A stretch of 64,000 bases of DNA from Chryseobacterium fluminis. GTDB taxonomy: Bacteria; Bacteroidota; Bacteroidia; Flavobacteriales; Weeksellaceae. A program made the translations under genes and the position numbers. Where the stretch lies: the NCBI RefSeq assembly GCF_026314945.1, contig NZ_CP111121.1:4650001-4714000 (forward strand), in the 5' to 3' direction. This document shows, piece after piece, positions 1-9,560 of this stretch (position 1 is the first letter of the stretch; the number at the start of each line of letters is the position of its first letter). Under the pieces are notes generated by a model, which was not told the origin of the DNA, ran no database searches, and was given only the letters and a program-made list of their open reading frames with translations.

Positions 1-93
1 TTTAAGCGCTCTAGCCAGGATGCTTTCTTGGTAAGCGAATTTTAAATATTGATTATCAAAACATTACAGCCATTAAGCAGATTGTGTGAATTA

Positions 94-124
94 TTGTTTA
101 TGTTAAATAAATTTTATATCTTTG
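94..124 (+). promoter_or_regulatory. rpsA promoter (Bacteroidota type)
   Basis: A TTG (-33 element, 94-96) is followed after 20 bases by TATCTTTG (117-124), an exact match to the flavobacterial -7 consensus TAnnTTTG. Transcription would start just downstream and give a leader of about 115 bases before the rpsA start. A small CCAC-tttt-GTGG hairpin (128-139) lies near the predicted 5' end. Promoter assignment is by consensus only. Confidence 0.65.
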
Positions 125-245
125 CACCCACTTTTGTGGCGAAAGGTTTGACAAGTAAAATACTTATAATTAATTACTTCCGTATTTTTTAAATCCACAT
201 TTATTCAGACCGTTAAAAAAGAAGGAATACAAATTTTATTAGAAA

Positions 246-2036
246 ATGTCAAAAGAGACAAATTCAGCAGAGGTTATTTTAAACCAAAACGTAGCACCGG
301 AACAATTTGACTGGGATTCTTTTGAATCAGGTCTTGATGCAGATGCGAGAAAAGAAAAAAGCGATTTAGAAGAAATCTACAACGGATCTCTTAACAGCCT
401 GAACGACAATGACGTTCTAGTGGGTAGAGTAGTGAGATTAACGGATAAAGAAGCTATCGTAGACATCAACTTCAAATCAGAAGGTGTTATCTCTCTTAAC
501 GAATTCCGTTACAACCAGGGCCTAAGTGTAGGTGACGAGGTAGAAGTAATGGTTGACAGAAGAGAAGACAAAACCGGACAGTTACAGTTATCTCACAGAA
601 AAGCAAGAACGCTTAAAGCTTGGGATAAAGTAAACGAACTTCACGAAACTGGAGAAATCGTTAACGGTTTTGTTAAATCAAGAACCAAAGGAGGTATGAT
701 CGTTGACGTACACGGAATCGAAGCATTCTTACCTGGTTCTCAAATTGATGTGAAGCCAATTAAAGATTACGATCAGTTCGTAGGTAAAACAATGGAGTTC
801 AAAGTTGTGAAAATCAACCCTGAGTTCAAAAACGTAGTTGTATCTCACAAAGCATTGATCGAAGCAGATATCGAAGGTCAGAAAAAAGAAATCATCGCTC
901 AGCTTGAAAAAGGACAGGTTCTTGAAGGTACGGTTAAGAATATTACTTCTTACGGTGTATTCATTGACTTAGGAGGAGTAGATGGATTGATTCACATTAC
1001 AGACCTTTCTTGGTCTAGAGTGAACCACCCATCTGAAATTCTTGAGGACGGACAGACTGTGAAAGTGGTTATCCTTGACTTCGATGATGAGAAAACAAGA
1101 ATCCAGTTAGGTATGAAGCAATTAGAAGCTCACCCTTGGGATGCTCTTTCTGCTGACATGAAAGTTGGAGATAAAGTAAAAGGAAAAGTAGTAGTTCTTG
1201 CTGACTATGGTGCATTCGTAGAAATCGCTCCAGGTGTAGAAGGATTAATCCACGTTTCTGAAATGTCTTGGTCTACTCACTTAAGATCTGCAGGTGATTT
1301 TGTGAAAGTAGGAGATGAAGTGGAAGCTGAAGTATTAACTTTAGATAGAGAAGACAGAAAAATCTCTCTTGGTATCAAGCAGTTAAGCAAAGATCCATGG
1401 GAAAACATCGAAACTAAGTATCCTGTAGGATCTAAGCATGTAGGAACGGTAAGAAACTTCACTAATTTTGGTGTATTCGTAGAGTTAGAAGAAGGTATCG
1501 ACGGTTTGATCTACATCTCTGATCTTTCTTGGACTAAGAAAATCAAACACCCTTCTGAGTTCTGTGCAGTAGGTGATAAATTAGATGTTGTAGTTCTTGA
1601 ATTAGACATCCAGGCTAGAAGATTATCTCTAGGTCACAAGCAATTGACTGACAACCCTTGGGATGCATTCGAAACTAAATATGCTGAAGGAACTATCCAT
1701 GCTGGTAAAGCAGTAGAAGTACACGATAAAGGTGCTTCTGTACAGTTCGAAGATGCTGAAGTTGAAGCTTTCTGCCCTTCAAGATTATTAGAGAAAGAAG
1801 ATGGATCTAAAATCAAAAAAGGTGAAGAAGCCCAGTTTAAAGTAATCGAATTCAACAAAGAATTCAAAAGAGTAGTAGTTTCTCACACAGGGATCTTCAG
1901 AGACGAAGAGAAGAAAAATGTGAAAGACTCTTCTTCCAGAAACGTATCTTCTTCTTCAAACAACGAAGAAAGATCAACTCTTGGAGATATCGATGCTCTA
2001 GCAGAATTAAAAAGAAAAATGGAAGAAGGGAGATAA
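246..2036 (+). CDS. rpsA: 30S ribosomal protein S1
   Basis: RNA-binding protein of the small ribosomal subunit that helps load mRNA. The 596-residue product has about six consecutive S1 (OB-fold) repeats, starting near residues 54, 135, 223, 308, 395 and 482. Repeats 3 to 5 show the typical pattern G-V-F-V/I-x-L...GLIH-x-SD/EMSW. The N-terminal acidic extension and the length fit Bacteroidota S1. It stands alone with its own promoter and long leader, and a strong terminator follows. Codon use is that of a highly expressed gene. Assignment is secure; whether the leader mediates autoregulation is unknown. Confidence 0.97.
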   Translation: MSKETNSAEVILNQNVAPEQFDWDSFESGLDADARKEKSDLEEIYNGSLNSLNDNDVLVGRVVRLTDKEAIVDINFKSEGVISLNEFRYNQGLSVGDEVEVMVDRREDKTGQLQLSHRKARTLKAWDKVNELHETGEIVNGFVKSRTKGGMIVDVHGIEAFLPGSQIDVKPIKDYDQFVGKTMEFKVVKINPEFKNVVVSHKALIEADIEGQKKEIIAQLEKGQVLEGTVKNITSYGVFIDLGGVDGLIHITDLSWSRVNHPSEILEDGQTVKVVILDFDDEKTRIQLGMKQLEAHPWDALSADMKVGDKVKGKVVVLADYGAFVEIAPGVEGLIHVSEMSWSTHLRSAGDFVKVGDEVEAEVLTLDREDRKISLGIKQLSKDPWENIETKYPVGSKHVGTVRNFTNFGVFVELEEGIDGLIYISDLSWTKKIKHPSEFCAVGDKLDVVVLELDIQARRLSLGHKQLTDNPWDAFETKYAEGTIHAGKAVEVHDKGASVQFEDAEVEAFCPSRLLEKEDGSKIKKGEEAQFKVIEFNKEFKRVVVSHTGIFRDEEKKNVKDSSSRNVSSSSNNEERSTLGDIDALAELKRKMEEGR

Positions 2037-2059
2037 TCCTTATCACCATTTGTAAATAG

Positions 2060-2090
2060 GGAGCCGTTCGTAGAGCGGCTCCTTTTTTTT
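2060..2090 (+). terminator. rpsA intrinsic terminator
   Basis: A 7-bp GC-rich stem (GGAGCCG 2060-2066 with CGGCTCC 2076-2082) is followed by eight T residues. It lies 24 bases after the rpsA stop codon. Confidence 0.85.
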
Positions 2091-2225
2091 GCTCATACAT
2101 TATTATAGCCTGTAATACAGGGCTCTCTGAAATAATATAAATTATCTGTAAAAAGAAAACCGGAGCCAAATTACTGCCCCGGTTAAGTATTGATATTCTC
2201 CCTTTCAGGATATAGTATTGCGAAA

Positions 2226-3779
2226 TTAATATACAGATATTTTCTTTTTGATGACACCTTCTTTAGTCTGTACTAAAACAACAACCACAGACTGTTTAAA
2301 AGCTCCTGCCTCAATGGAAATATGGGTGTCAGAGGTAGAAATCTGATGCAATATCCGTCCGTCTGTTCTATATATTTCAACACGTTTCTGTCCCGGTATG
2401 GTGTTTATTTTTATCGTTTTCTCAAGAGAATTATACGTTATATTACCATTTGCAGCCGGCTTGCTTCGAACTGTACCAAGAACTGCAGATGAGCTGTTAA
2501 TAACATTATAGGTATTAAACCAGTTATTTCCAAGATATTCAGGTAGCGAAGCCAGACCAAAAAGCATGGTGGAGAAATCGATAGCCTGTATATAAGATGA
2601 TCTCAGGGAAGTACTATTCTGACGGTATCTCCAGAGTACTTTTTTAGAGGGATCAGAAACTAAGCTGTAAACAGCAGGGCCCGTACCGTCATTATATAAA
2701 CTCAGTAAATCAGCTTTACTTTGAGGGTTTACAGGAATAAAACCTGCTACAATATGAGGAGAGACGATTCTTTGTGGATTGTTCTCTACGGCATCGGCAG
2801 AATACCCTCCTCCTGGAATATCTCCCGCTCCCATGCCCCATTCATAAGCGCTGAATCCTATATTTTCGCTGTACAGTTTATCACTCTTTCTGGTACTGTC
2901 AAAATAATCCATATAGGCTGTATTGTTTTTATAGTAGTTACATAGGTAATAGCTGAACTGGGGAATAAAGCTGGATAGCCAGTATTGTCCGTCTGAAAGT
3001 GTAACATGTCCCCAATAATTGACATGAGGTACCGGTGCGGAAACAGGGTTAGCAAAATAAGTATTCCAAAAGGTCTGGGATGCGGCATAATTAGGATGAG
3101 AAGCAGGTGCATTTTTTGCAAGCCACGAAACCAGTATATATTCATTAAATGGACTGGTAGGCGCACTTCCGTTTCCATTCTGATCCAGAATCATATAAAT
3201 ATTATTTTGTCCGATAGCTTTGGTGTAGTCCATGGCGTTCAGAATGGTGTTAGCCTTGGCTACAATGGACGGATTGGAGGCAAAATAGTTTTTACAGAAA
3301 ATAATTCCCATAGCAAAAATGGCGTTGTCTATGGTACTGTATTCACTGGACCATGCCTGATCACCTGTATTGTAGTCAAAATACCGGTAGAACAATCCTG
3401 CTGAATTTGTCTTTCCGGCATTTTTAAAATTAATAAATGTCTGGAGGGTCGTGTTAACCTGATCGGCAGCATTCGTCTCCCAATGGGCCTGGTCTCCGGT
3501 TTTCTGATACATGGCATCTGCTATGCAGAGCGAAATTAATCCTATTCCGTTCGCTACAATAGCAGCGGGTTTATCGCCTACACCATTCAGGGCCAACGCA
3601 TCAAGATAGATCCCGTTGGGCTTTCGGATGTCTTTATACAAACGGTAAGAATTCTGAAACAGAGCGGTGATCGTAGGGTTTTCAGTAGTTTGCGCCTTCA
3701 CTGATAAACTAAGTGTTCCGATGCAGTAAAGGATTAGAAATAAAAGCTTATTTCCGGATTTTAAGCATGTTGTTTTCAT
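2226..3779 (-). CDS. Secreted glycoamylase-like (GH144-type) protein with T9SS sorting domain
   Basis: The 517-residue product has a signal peptide (residues 1-29, cut after VKA) and an alpha-helical toroid-like region. Around residues 130-160 lies a YRYFDYNTGDQAW...STIDNA block, and around 314-347 an EWGMGAGD...SPHIVAGFIPV block. Both resemble the glycoamylase-like family (Pfam glycoamylase-like, related to GH144 endo-beta-1,2-glucanases). Residues from about 445 to the end form a small beta domain ending KKKISVY, like a T9SS type A sorting domain, so the protein is probably exported to the surface or medium. Substrate cannot be read from the sequence. A -7 box (TACATTTG on the minus strand, 3861-3868) lies about 80 bases upstream. 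The gene is divergent from the first M36 protease. Confidence 0.7.
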   Translation of the reverse strand: MKTTCLKSGNKLLFLILYCIGTLSLSVKAQTTENPTITALFQNSYRLYKDIRKPNGIYLDALALNGVGDKPAAIVANGIGLISLCIADAMYQKTGDQAHWETNAADQVNTTLQTFINFKNAGKTNSAGLFYRYFDYNTGDQAWSSEYSTIDNAIFAMGIIFCKNYFASNPSIVAKANTILNAMDYTKAIGQNNIYMILDQNGNGSAPTSPFNEYILVSWLAKNAPASHPNYAASQTFWNTYFANPVSAPVPHVNYWGHVTLSDGQYWLSSFIPQFSYYLCNYYKNNTAYMDYFDSTRKSDKLYSENIGFSAYEWGMGAGDIPGGGYSADAVENNPQRIVSPHIVAGFIPVNPQSKADLLSLYNDGTGPAVYSLVSDPSKKVLWRYRQNSTSLRSSYIQAIDFSTMLFGLASLPEYLGNNWFNTYNVINSSSAVLGTVRSKPAANGNITYNSLEKTIKINTIPGQKRVEIYRTDGRILHQISTSDTHISIEAGAFKQSVVVVLVQTKEGVIKKKISVY

Positions 3780-4081
3780 AATTGTGTGGTATTTGTAAAT
3801 TAAATTTAAAATATTTTAAATTTTGAAAAGAAAAACTGGGAATCATTTTTCTTGACAATACAAATGTAAGTATTTTGAAAATAAATGAAATTTTCAGGAG
3901 GCCCTGATTAAAGGTTAAAATACTATGAATATGAATAAACGATTTAAATTTGTCGTTTAGCAATTATTAATTCAGTATATTTTTATAAATTATTAAAAAT
4001 AAATTAAAATATTGTGTTATTTTGCAAAATATATATTATACGATTATTAATAATTGTAGTTTAGCAACTTTATTGGTTTAT
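3780..4081. other. Divergent intergenic region between glycoamylase-like gene and M36 protease
   Basis: This very AT-rich 302-base gap has no coding signal. It holds candidate -7 boxes on both strands: TACATTTG on minus (3861-3868) for the glycoamylase-like gene and TAAATTTG on plus (3945-3952) for the protease. No operator or repeat was recognised. Confidence 0.4.
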
Positions 4082-6691
4082 ATGAAAAAAATAATTCTAC
4101 CACTTTCAATTGCGGTCTTCGCAGTTTTACCATTAAATTTATTTTCTCAGGATAATCATACATTAATTAAGGAGTATATTTCTCAAAATAAAATTAAAGA
4201 ATATAAAAAATCAGACCTTACCGATTTTATTATTGATAATGTAGATCCCTCAAAATCTTTGGATGGTGATATCGTAAAATTTCGGCAGGTTTACAAAGGG
4301 TTTCCTGTATATCATGCTGCTGGGACTGCTCTGATCAAAGATAAGAAAGTGACTTACTTTTCTGAGAATTTCGTGAAAAATTACCAGGAAGCAGGTCCGG
4401 ATCATGCGGGATTATCCAGAAGTGATGCGCTCCAGAAAATAGCAGAAGCGCTCGGAAATACAGAGATTTCCGATTTTACCATTCTGAACTTTCTTGAAAA
4501 ATCTGTAAATGACAATAAATCAGCAAAGCAAAGACTCGTTTATCATTATGATATTAATGATCAATTGCGTCTGGCTTATGAATATATTTTAAGAGAACCC
4601 AAATCTGCCAACTACTGGAATATGATTGTAGATGCTGGTGATGGGAAGATTCTTGAAAAAACCAATCTGACATCGTCATGTGATTTTACTGCCGATGCTT
4701 ACTCTTCGGATCTCACTCATTATCGTGATACAGAAATGCATCAGTTGATAGGACCTGACAGTAAAGCTCATCAAAATTTTGTATTGTTTTCCCCTGACAA
4801 TGCATCTTATAATGTATTTCCGCTGCCCCTTGAAGCAGCGACATTTGGATCAAGATCCATGATTTCAAACCCATGGCTTCTCAGTGCATCACCTGAAGGA
4901 TGGCATTCTGACGGAACGACGCATTATACCAATACCAGAGGAAATAATGTATATGCTTATGAAGATACGGCCAATACCAATAATCCCGGTTTATCCCCGG
5001 ATGGTGGAACTGCCAGAAACTTTAATTTTCCCTTCAGCATCAATGCAAACGCAGCCTTCAACCAAAATGCATCGATTACCAACCTGTTTTATTTAAATAA
5101 TAGGATCCACGATGTGTTCTATCAGTTTGGGTTTACAGAATCGGCAAGAAACTTCCAGTGGAATAATTTTGGAAAAGGAGGACTGGATGACGACGGTGTT
5201 TTTGCAGAAGCTCAGGATGGGGGAGGAACCAATAATGCTAACTTCTCTTCTCCGCCAGATTATTATAACCCAACCATGCAGATGTATATGTGGTCCACGG
5301 TTAACAGGCTGTTCTTTTATAATGCTCCGGGTACAGCAGTAACACGCACTCCCGGTGCGGGAATCGCTCAGTACGGTATGGCCTTGAATGCAACGGGAGT
5401 AACCGGAAATATACAGCTGTCTTCCGTTTTAGACGGATGTACTGCTTTGCCAGCCGGGTCACTTACCGGAAAAATAGGTTTAGTTGAAAGGGGAACGTGC
5501 TCTTTTGTCGTAAAGACAAAGAATCTGCAGGATGCAGGGGCTGCAGCTGCGGTTATTTATAATAATGCTGCTAACGGATCTTCAATTGGAGGAATGGCCG
5601 GAGTGGACGCAACGGTTACCATCCCTTCACTACTGATTACCTACGGAGAAGGAAATTTTATCAAAAGCCAGCTTTCTGCAGGTACAACAGTAAATGTTAC
5701 CCTGAAAAATGACCCTGCGACGAGTGTAACTCCCGATGGAAGCTTTGATAATGGTATTGTCACGCACGAATACGGACACGGAATTTCTAACCGCTTGACC
5801 GGAACCGGCTATGGATGTTTAAGTACGTCCGCAGATAAAGAGCAGATGGGTGAAGGGTGGTCAGATTTCTTTGCACTCATGCTAACCAATAAACCAGGCG
5901 ATAATGCTTCTGTCGCCAGGGGGATGGGAACGTATGCTGCCGGGCAGGCAATAACAGGTGGCGGGATAAGGCCTGCAAAATATTCTCCTGATTTTGCCGT
6001 CAATAGTTTTACTTACGGCGATACCAACGGGATGGAGTACAATAACGGATCTGCTATTGTTCCGGATGTACATTCCATCGGCTTTGTATGGGCTACCATG
6101 TTGTGGGACCTGCACTGGAAGTACGTGGAAAAATATGGATATTCTTCTGATGTGACTGCTAATGCAGCAAGCGGGAGCTCCAGAGTTTTACAGCTAGTCA
6201 CGGACGCTTTGAAACTTCAGGTCTGCAACCCCACATTTATAGACGGCAGAAATGCCATTATTGCTGCCGACCAGGCGACAACTGGCGGAGCAGACCGATG
6301 TATGATCTGGAATACGTTTGCCAGAAGAGGATTGGGAGTAAATGCTTCGGCAGGCGTTAAAACCAATATTAATGACCAGGTCGAAAGTTTCAGTGTTCCG
6401 GATGATTGTGCTGTACTTTCTGCAAATGAAGTAAAATCTGTAAAAAACCGTCTCTCCATCTATCCAAATCCTGCTAAAAATGAGTTCTTCATTCATTTTC
6501 CGGATAAAACCATGGGGAAAGTAAGTGTTGAAATTTACGATATGTCAGGAAAATTGGTTTCATCCGAAGATAAAATTTCTCCGGATGCTACAAAGGCGAT
6601 TTCAACAGACAAATTGGTCAACGGAACGTATATGGTGAAAGTAAAGGGACTTGCTTTTGATGCAGACTCCAAAATTATTGTAAAAAAATAA
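4082..6691 (+). CDS. Secreted M36 (fungalysin-type) zinc metallopeptidase with PA domain and T9SS sorting domain
   Basis: Extracellular endopeptidase made as a zymogen. I start at 4082 (MKKIILPLSIAVF...) because it gives a clean signal peptide; an in-frame ATG at 4022 would add 20 unlikely residues. The order is signal peptide, FTP-type propeptide (about 25-200), catalytic domain, an inserted protease-associated domain (about 443-520), the zinc motif HEYGH at 562-566 with the downstream glutamate motif EQMGEGWSD, and a T9SS type A sorting domain from about residue 800 (IYPNPAKNEF...KIIVKK). Length is 869 residues. A paralogue follows immediately. Family assignment is firm; substrate range is unknown. 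Confidence 0.93.
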   Translation: MKKIILPLSIAVFAVLPLNLFSQDNHTLIKEYISQNKIKEYKKSDLTDFIIDNVDPSKSLDGDIVKFRQVYKGFPVYHAAGTALIKDKKVTYFSENFVKNYQEAGPDHAGLSRSDALQKIAEALGNTEISDFTILNFLEKSVNDNKSAKQRLVYHYDINDQLRLAYEYILREPKSANYWNMIVDAGDGKILEKTNLTSSCDFTADAYSSDLTHYRDTEMHQLIGPDSKAHQNFVLFSPDNASYNVFPLPLEAATFGSRSMISNPWLLSASPEGWHSDGTTHYTNTRGNNVYAYEDTANTNNPGLSPDGGTARNFNFPFSINANAAFNQNASITNLFYLNNRIHDVFYQFGFTESARNFQWNNFGKGGLDDDGVFAEAQDGGGTNNANFSSPPDYYNPTMQMYMWSTVNRLFFYNAPGTAVTRTPGAGIAQYGMALNATGVTGNIQLSSVLDGCTALPAGSLTGKIGLVERGTCSFVVKTKNLQDAGAAAAVIYNNAANGSSIGGMAGVDATVTIPSLLITYGEGNFIKSQLSAGTTVNVTLKNDPATSVTPDGSFDNGIVTHEYGHGISNRLTGTGYGCLSTSADKEQMGEGWSDFFALMLTNKPGDNASVARGMGTYAAGQAITGGGIRPAKYSPDFAVNSFTYGDTNGMEYNNGSAIVPDVHSIGFVWATMLWDLHWKYVEKYGYSSDVTANAASGSSRVLQLVTDALKLQVCNPTFIDGRNAIIAADQATTGGADRCMIWNTFARRGLGVNASAGVKTNINDQVESFSVPDDCAVLSANEVKSVKNRLSIYPNPAKNEFFIHFPDKTMGKVSVEIYDMSGKLVSSEDKISPDATKAISTDKLVNGTYMVKVKGLAFDADSKIIVKK

Positions 6692-6748
6692 TAATCAAAA
6701 ATTAAAATAATTAGAAATATATATAGTAATAAATTTAAATTATATAAT

Positions 6749-6773
6749 CGCTTCATATGAAGTGGTTTTTTTA
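6749..6773 (+). terminator. Terminator after first M36 protease
   Basis: The palindrome CTTCATATGAAG (6751-6762) with flanking pairs is followed by a run of seven T residues. It separates the two protease genes, so they probably have separate transcripts. Confidence 0.6.
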
Positions 6774-6842
6774 TTGAATTTTTAACTAAATGCATTTTTT
6801 AGTTTTATTATTTGTAATTTTATTTATACAAAACATGAAAAA

Positions 6843-9434
6843 ATGAAATTACCGATTCTGATGTCCGCATTTGCAGTTTTATCCTGTTCGGCGGTACTGT
6901 CGCAGGAAAATGAGCAACTCATTAAAGATTATATTTCTCGGAATAAAATACGAGAATATAAAAAACCAGACCTTATTAATTTTATTGTTGATAATATTGA
7001 TTATTCCAAGTCCTTACATGGAGATATTATTAAATTTCAGCAGACTTATAATGATATTCCTGTATATAATTCCGTAGGCACAGCCTTAATCAGAGATCAT
7101 AAAATAGTTTATTACTCCGATAATTTTATAAAGGATTACACGACTTCTGTCTCAAAGACTGTCGGAATTACGAAAAAAGAAGCCCTTCAAAAAATTGCTT
7201 CTGATTTAGGAAAGTCTGAAATCGCCGACCTTCCCATTATTTCACTGTTTCAGAAGTCTTCAGACCGAATGCAGCGTGCAATAGAGCGACTTGTTTATAC
7301 AAATGATAAAAATAATAAACTCAGACTGGCTTATGAATATTTTATGAAAGTTCCACAATCTCCGGATTCCTGGAATTATCTGATCGACGCCCATACGGGT
7401 GAAATTATTAATAAGGTAAATCTGAATTTGTCCTGTAATTTTAAAGAGGGCGCCTATTCACACGACCATTCTGGTAAATTATTATTGCCGCAAAAAGAAT
7501 TTTATCACCAGGATAATAACAGGATAAATCTTACTCCTCCCAGTATTGATAATGCTTCTTACAATGTATTTGCACTGCCTCTGGAAGCGCCCACTTTCGG
7601 AACAAGATCTATTGTGAATAATCCCTGGATCGTAGCTTCATCCCCTGAAGGATGGCATTCTGACGGTGTAAATCATTATACAATTACCCGGGGAAATAAC
7701 GTATATGCTTACGAGGATAAGGATAATAATGAAAGTACTTACGGTATATCTCCTGATGGAGGAGCAGCAAGAAATTTTGATTTTCCATATGATGCCAATG
7801 CCCTAACATATCATAACCTTTCTGCCTCTACTACCAATTTGTTTTATATAAATAATAAAATCCATGATATCTTTTATCAATTCGGGTTTACTGAATCTGC
7901 GAGAAATTTTCAGCGTAATAACTTTGGAAAAGGGGGATTAGGTAATGATGAGGTCCTTGCTCAGTCCCAGGATGGCGGCGGATTTAACAATGCCAATTTT
8001 GCAACCTATCCGGATAATTACAATGGTATTATGCAAATGTATCTGTGGGTAAAATCTAATCGTGCAATATGGTATCATGCTCCTTCAGATGCTGTTTCAA
8101 GAATACCTAATTGGGCACCTGCCTTCTTCGGTCCGCTACCTAGTGATATTGAACTTACAAGAGAGGTAAAACTGGCAAGCATTATCGATGGTTGTACTGC
8201 TTTACCGGCAGGTGAGCTTACGGGTAAAATAGGATTGATCGAAAGTGGCTCATGCAATTCAGTAGTTAAGGTTAAAAATGCTCAGGCAGCAGGTGCTGAT
8301 GCTGTTTTAGTATATAATGACGCGGCAACCGGTAACACAATAGGAGCGATGTTCGGCACTGATAATACCATTGCCATACCCTCATTATCCATATCCAATG
8401 ATGAAGGTGAGTTTATAAAAGGAAAGCTTTCCGCCAATATTCCGGTAAGTCTTACCATCAGGGCTGATACAAAATATGACGGAAGCTTTGATAATGGTAT
8501 CGTCACGCACGAATACGGGCACGGCATTTCAAACAGGCTGACAGGCGACGGTTATTCCTGCCTGAATCCATCAGAGGATTATGAGCAGATGGGAGAAGGC
8601 TGGTCGGACTTCTTTGCGCTGATGTTAACGAATAAACCGGGAGATAATGCTTCTGTTGCGAGAGGATTGGGAACTTATGCATTAGGGCAGCAGCCAAATG
8701 ACCCGGGAATACGTAATGCTAAATATTCTCCTGATTTTGCCGTTAATAGTTTTACGTACGGTAATACCAACGGGATGGAATTTAATGCCGGATCGGTTAG
8801 TTTTCCTAATATGCATTCTATCGGTTCTGTATGGGCTACCATGCTATGGGATCTTCATTGGAAGTACGTGGAAAAATATGGATATTCTTCTGATGTGACC
8901 GCTAATGCAGCAAATGGGAGCGCCAGAGTTTTACAGCTGGTTACGGACGCTTTGAAACTTCAGGCCTGCAACCCGACTTTTATAGACGGCAGAAATGCCA
9001 TTATTGCTGCCGACCAGTCCACTACCGGAGGAGCAGACCGATGTATGATCTGGAATACATTTGCGAGAAGAGGATTAGGAGTAAATGCTTCAGCAGGCGC
9101 TAAAAACAATATTAATGACCAGGTTGAAAGCTTTGATATTCCGGCTGATTGTGCTGTACTTTCCGCAGATGAAGTGAAAACAGTGAAAAGTACAATCTCC
9201 ATGTATCCGAATCCTGCTAAAAATGAGTTCTTTATTAGTTTTCCGGATAAAACCCTGGGGAAAGTAAGTGTCGAAATCTACGATATGTCCGGAAGATTGG
9301 TCTCTTCGGAAGATAAAATTTCTCCGGATGCTAAAAAGGCGATCTCTACGGATAAATTGGGTAACGGAACATATATGGTGAAAGTAAAGGGACTTGCTTT
9401 TGATGCAGCTTCTACAATTATTGTAAAGAAATAA
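6843..9434 (+). CDS. Second secreted M36 metallopeptidase with PA and T9SS sorting domains
   Basis: Tandem paralogue of the preceding protease, 863 residues. The start at 6843 is the only workable one, because the ATG at 6835 runs into a stop after two codons. It has a short signal peptide (MKLPILMSAFAVLSCSAVLSQ), an FTP-type propeptide, a PA domain (about 440-515), HEYGH at 556-560, EQMGEGWSD, and a sorting domain with MYPNPAKNEF. Compared with its neighbour, the propeptide and PA regions differ clearly, while the catalytic C-terminal half and the sorting domain are nearly the same even at DNA level. That suggests duplication followed by partial gene conversion. Confidence 0.92.
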   Translation: MKLPILMSAFAVLSCSAVLSQENEQLIKDYISRNKIREYKKPDLINFIVDNIDYSKSLHGDIIKFQQTYNDIPVYNSVGTALIRDHKIVYYSDNFIKDYTTSVSKTVGITKKEALQKIASDLGKSEIADLPIISLFQKSSDRMQRAIERLVYTNDKNNKLRLAYEYFMKVPQSPDSWNYLIDAHTGEIINKVNLNLSCNFKEGAYSHDHSGKLLLPQKEFYHQDNNRINLTPPSIDNASYNVFALPLEAPTFGTRSIVNNPWIVASSPEGWHSDGVNHYTITRGNNVYAYEDKDNNESTYGISPDGGAARNFDFPYDANALTYHNLSASTTNLFYINNKIHDIFYQFGFTESARNFQRNNFGKGGLGNDEVLAQSQDGGGFNNANFATYPDNYNGIMQMYLWVKSNRAIWYHAPSDAVSRIPNWAPAFFGPLPSDIELTREVKLASIIDGCTALPAGELTGKIGLIESGSCNSVVKVKNAQAAGADAVLVYNDAATGNTIGAMFGTDNTIAIPSLSISNDEGEFIKGKLSANIPVSLTIRADTKYDGSFDNGIVTHEYGHGISNRLTGDGYSCLNPSEDYEQMGEGWSDFFALMLTNKPGDNASVARGLGTYALGQQPNDPGIRNAKYSPDFAVNSFTYGNTNGMEFNAGSVSFPNMHSIGSVWATMLWDLHWKYVEKYGYSSDVTANAANGSARVLQLVTDALKLQACNPTFIDGRNAIIAADQSTTGGADRCMIWNTFARRGLGVNASAGAKNNINDQVESFDIPADCAVLSADEVKTVKSTISMYPNPAKNEFFISFPDKTLGKVSVEIYDMSGRLVSSEDKISPDAKKAISTDKLGNGTYMVKVKGLAFDAASTIIVKK

Positions 9435-9455
9435 TAAAATATTATTATACCGAAC

Positions 9456-9488
9456 AGAATTAGCGCGGGCTCTGCCCGCGCCAATTCT
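9456..9488. repeat. GC-rich palindromic (REP-like) element, also possible terminator
   Basis: A near-perfect palindrome: AGAATT, A, GCGCGGGC, loop TCT, GCCCGCGC, C, AATTCT. Its GC-rich core stands out sharply from the AT-rich surroundings. It lies 22 bases after the second protease stop and could terminate that transcript, but it lacks a clear T tract. I believe it is a dispersed flavobacterial palindrome, which one window cannot confirm. Confidence 0.6.
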
Positions 9489-9535
9489 ATTTATCTATCA
9501 CACCCATGCTGGTCAATATTTTAATGAATATATTG

Positions 9536-9543
9536 TACCTTTG
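9536..9543 (+). promoter_or_regulatory. -7 box of the DMT exporter gene
   Basis: TACCTTTG matches TAnnTTTG and lies 17 bases before the ATG at 9561. No good -33 TTG is visible at the usual distance. Confidence 0.45.
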
Positions 9544-9560
9544 CGGGCTGAAAAATAATT

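Noticed and set aside
1..45. 15-codon open frame running in from the window edge (ends SQDAFLVSEF then stop), possible tail of an upstream gene.
   Set aside because: Too short to identify; such a stretch is open by chance about half the time.
4022..4081. Upstream in-frame ATG of the first M36 protease.
   Set aside because: Would place 20 residues before a textbook signal peptide; ATG at 4082 is the better start.
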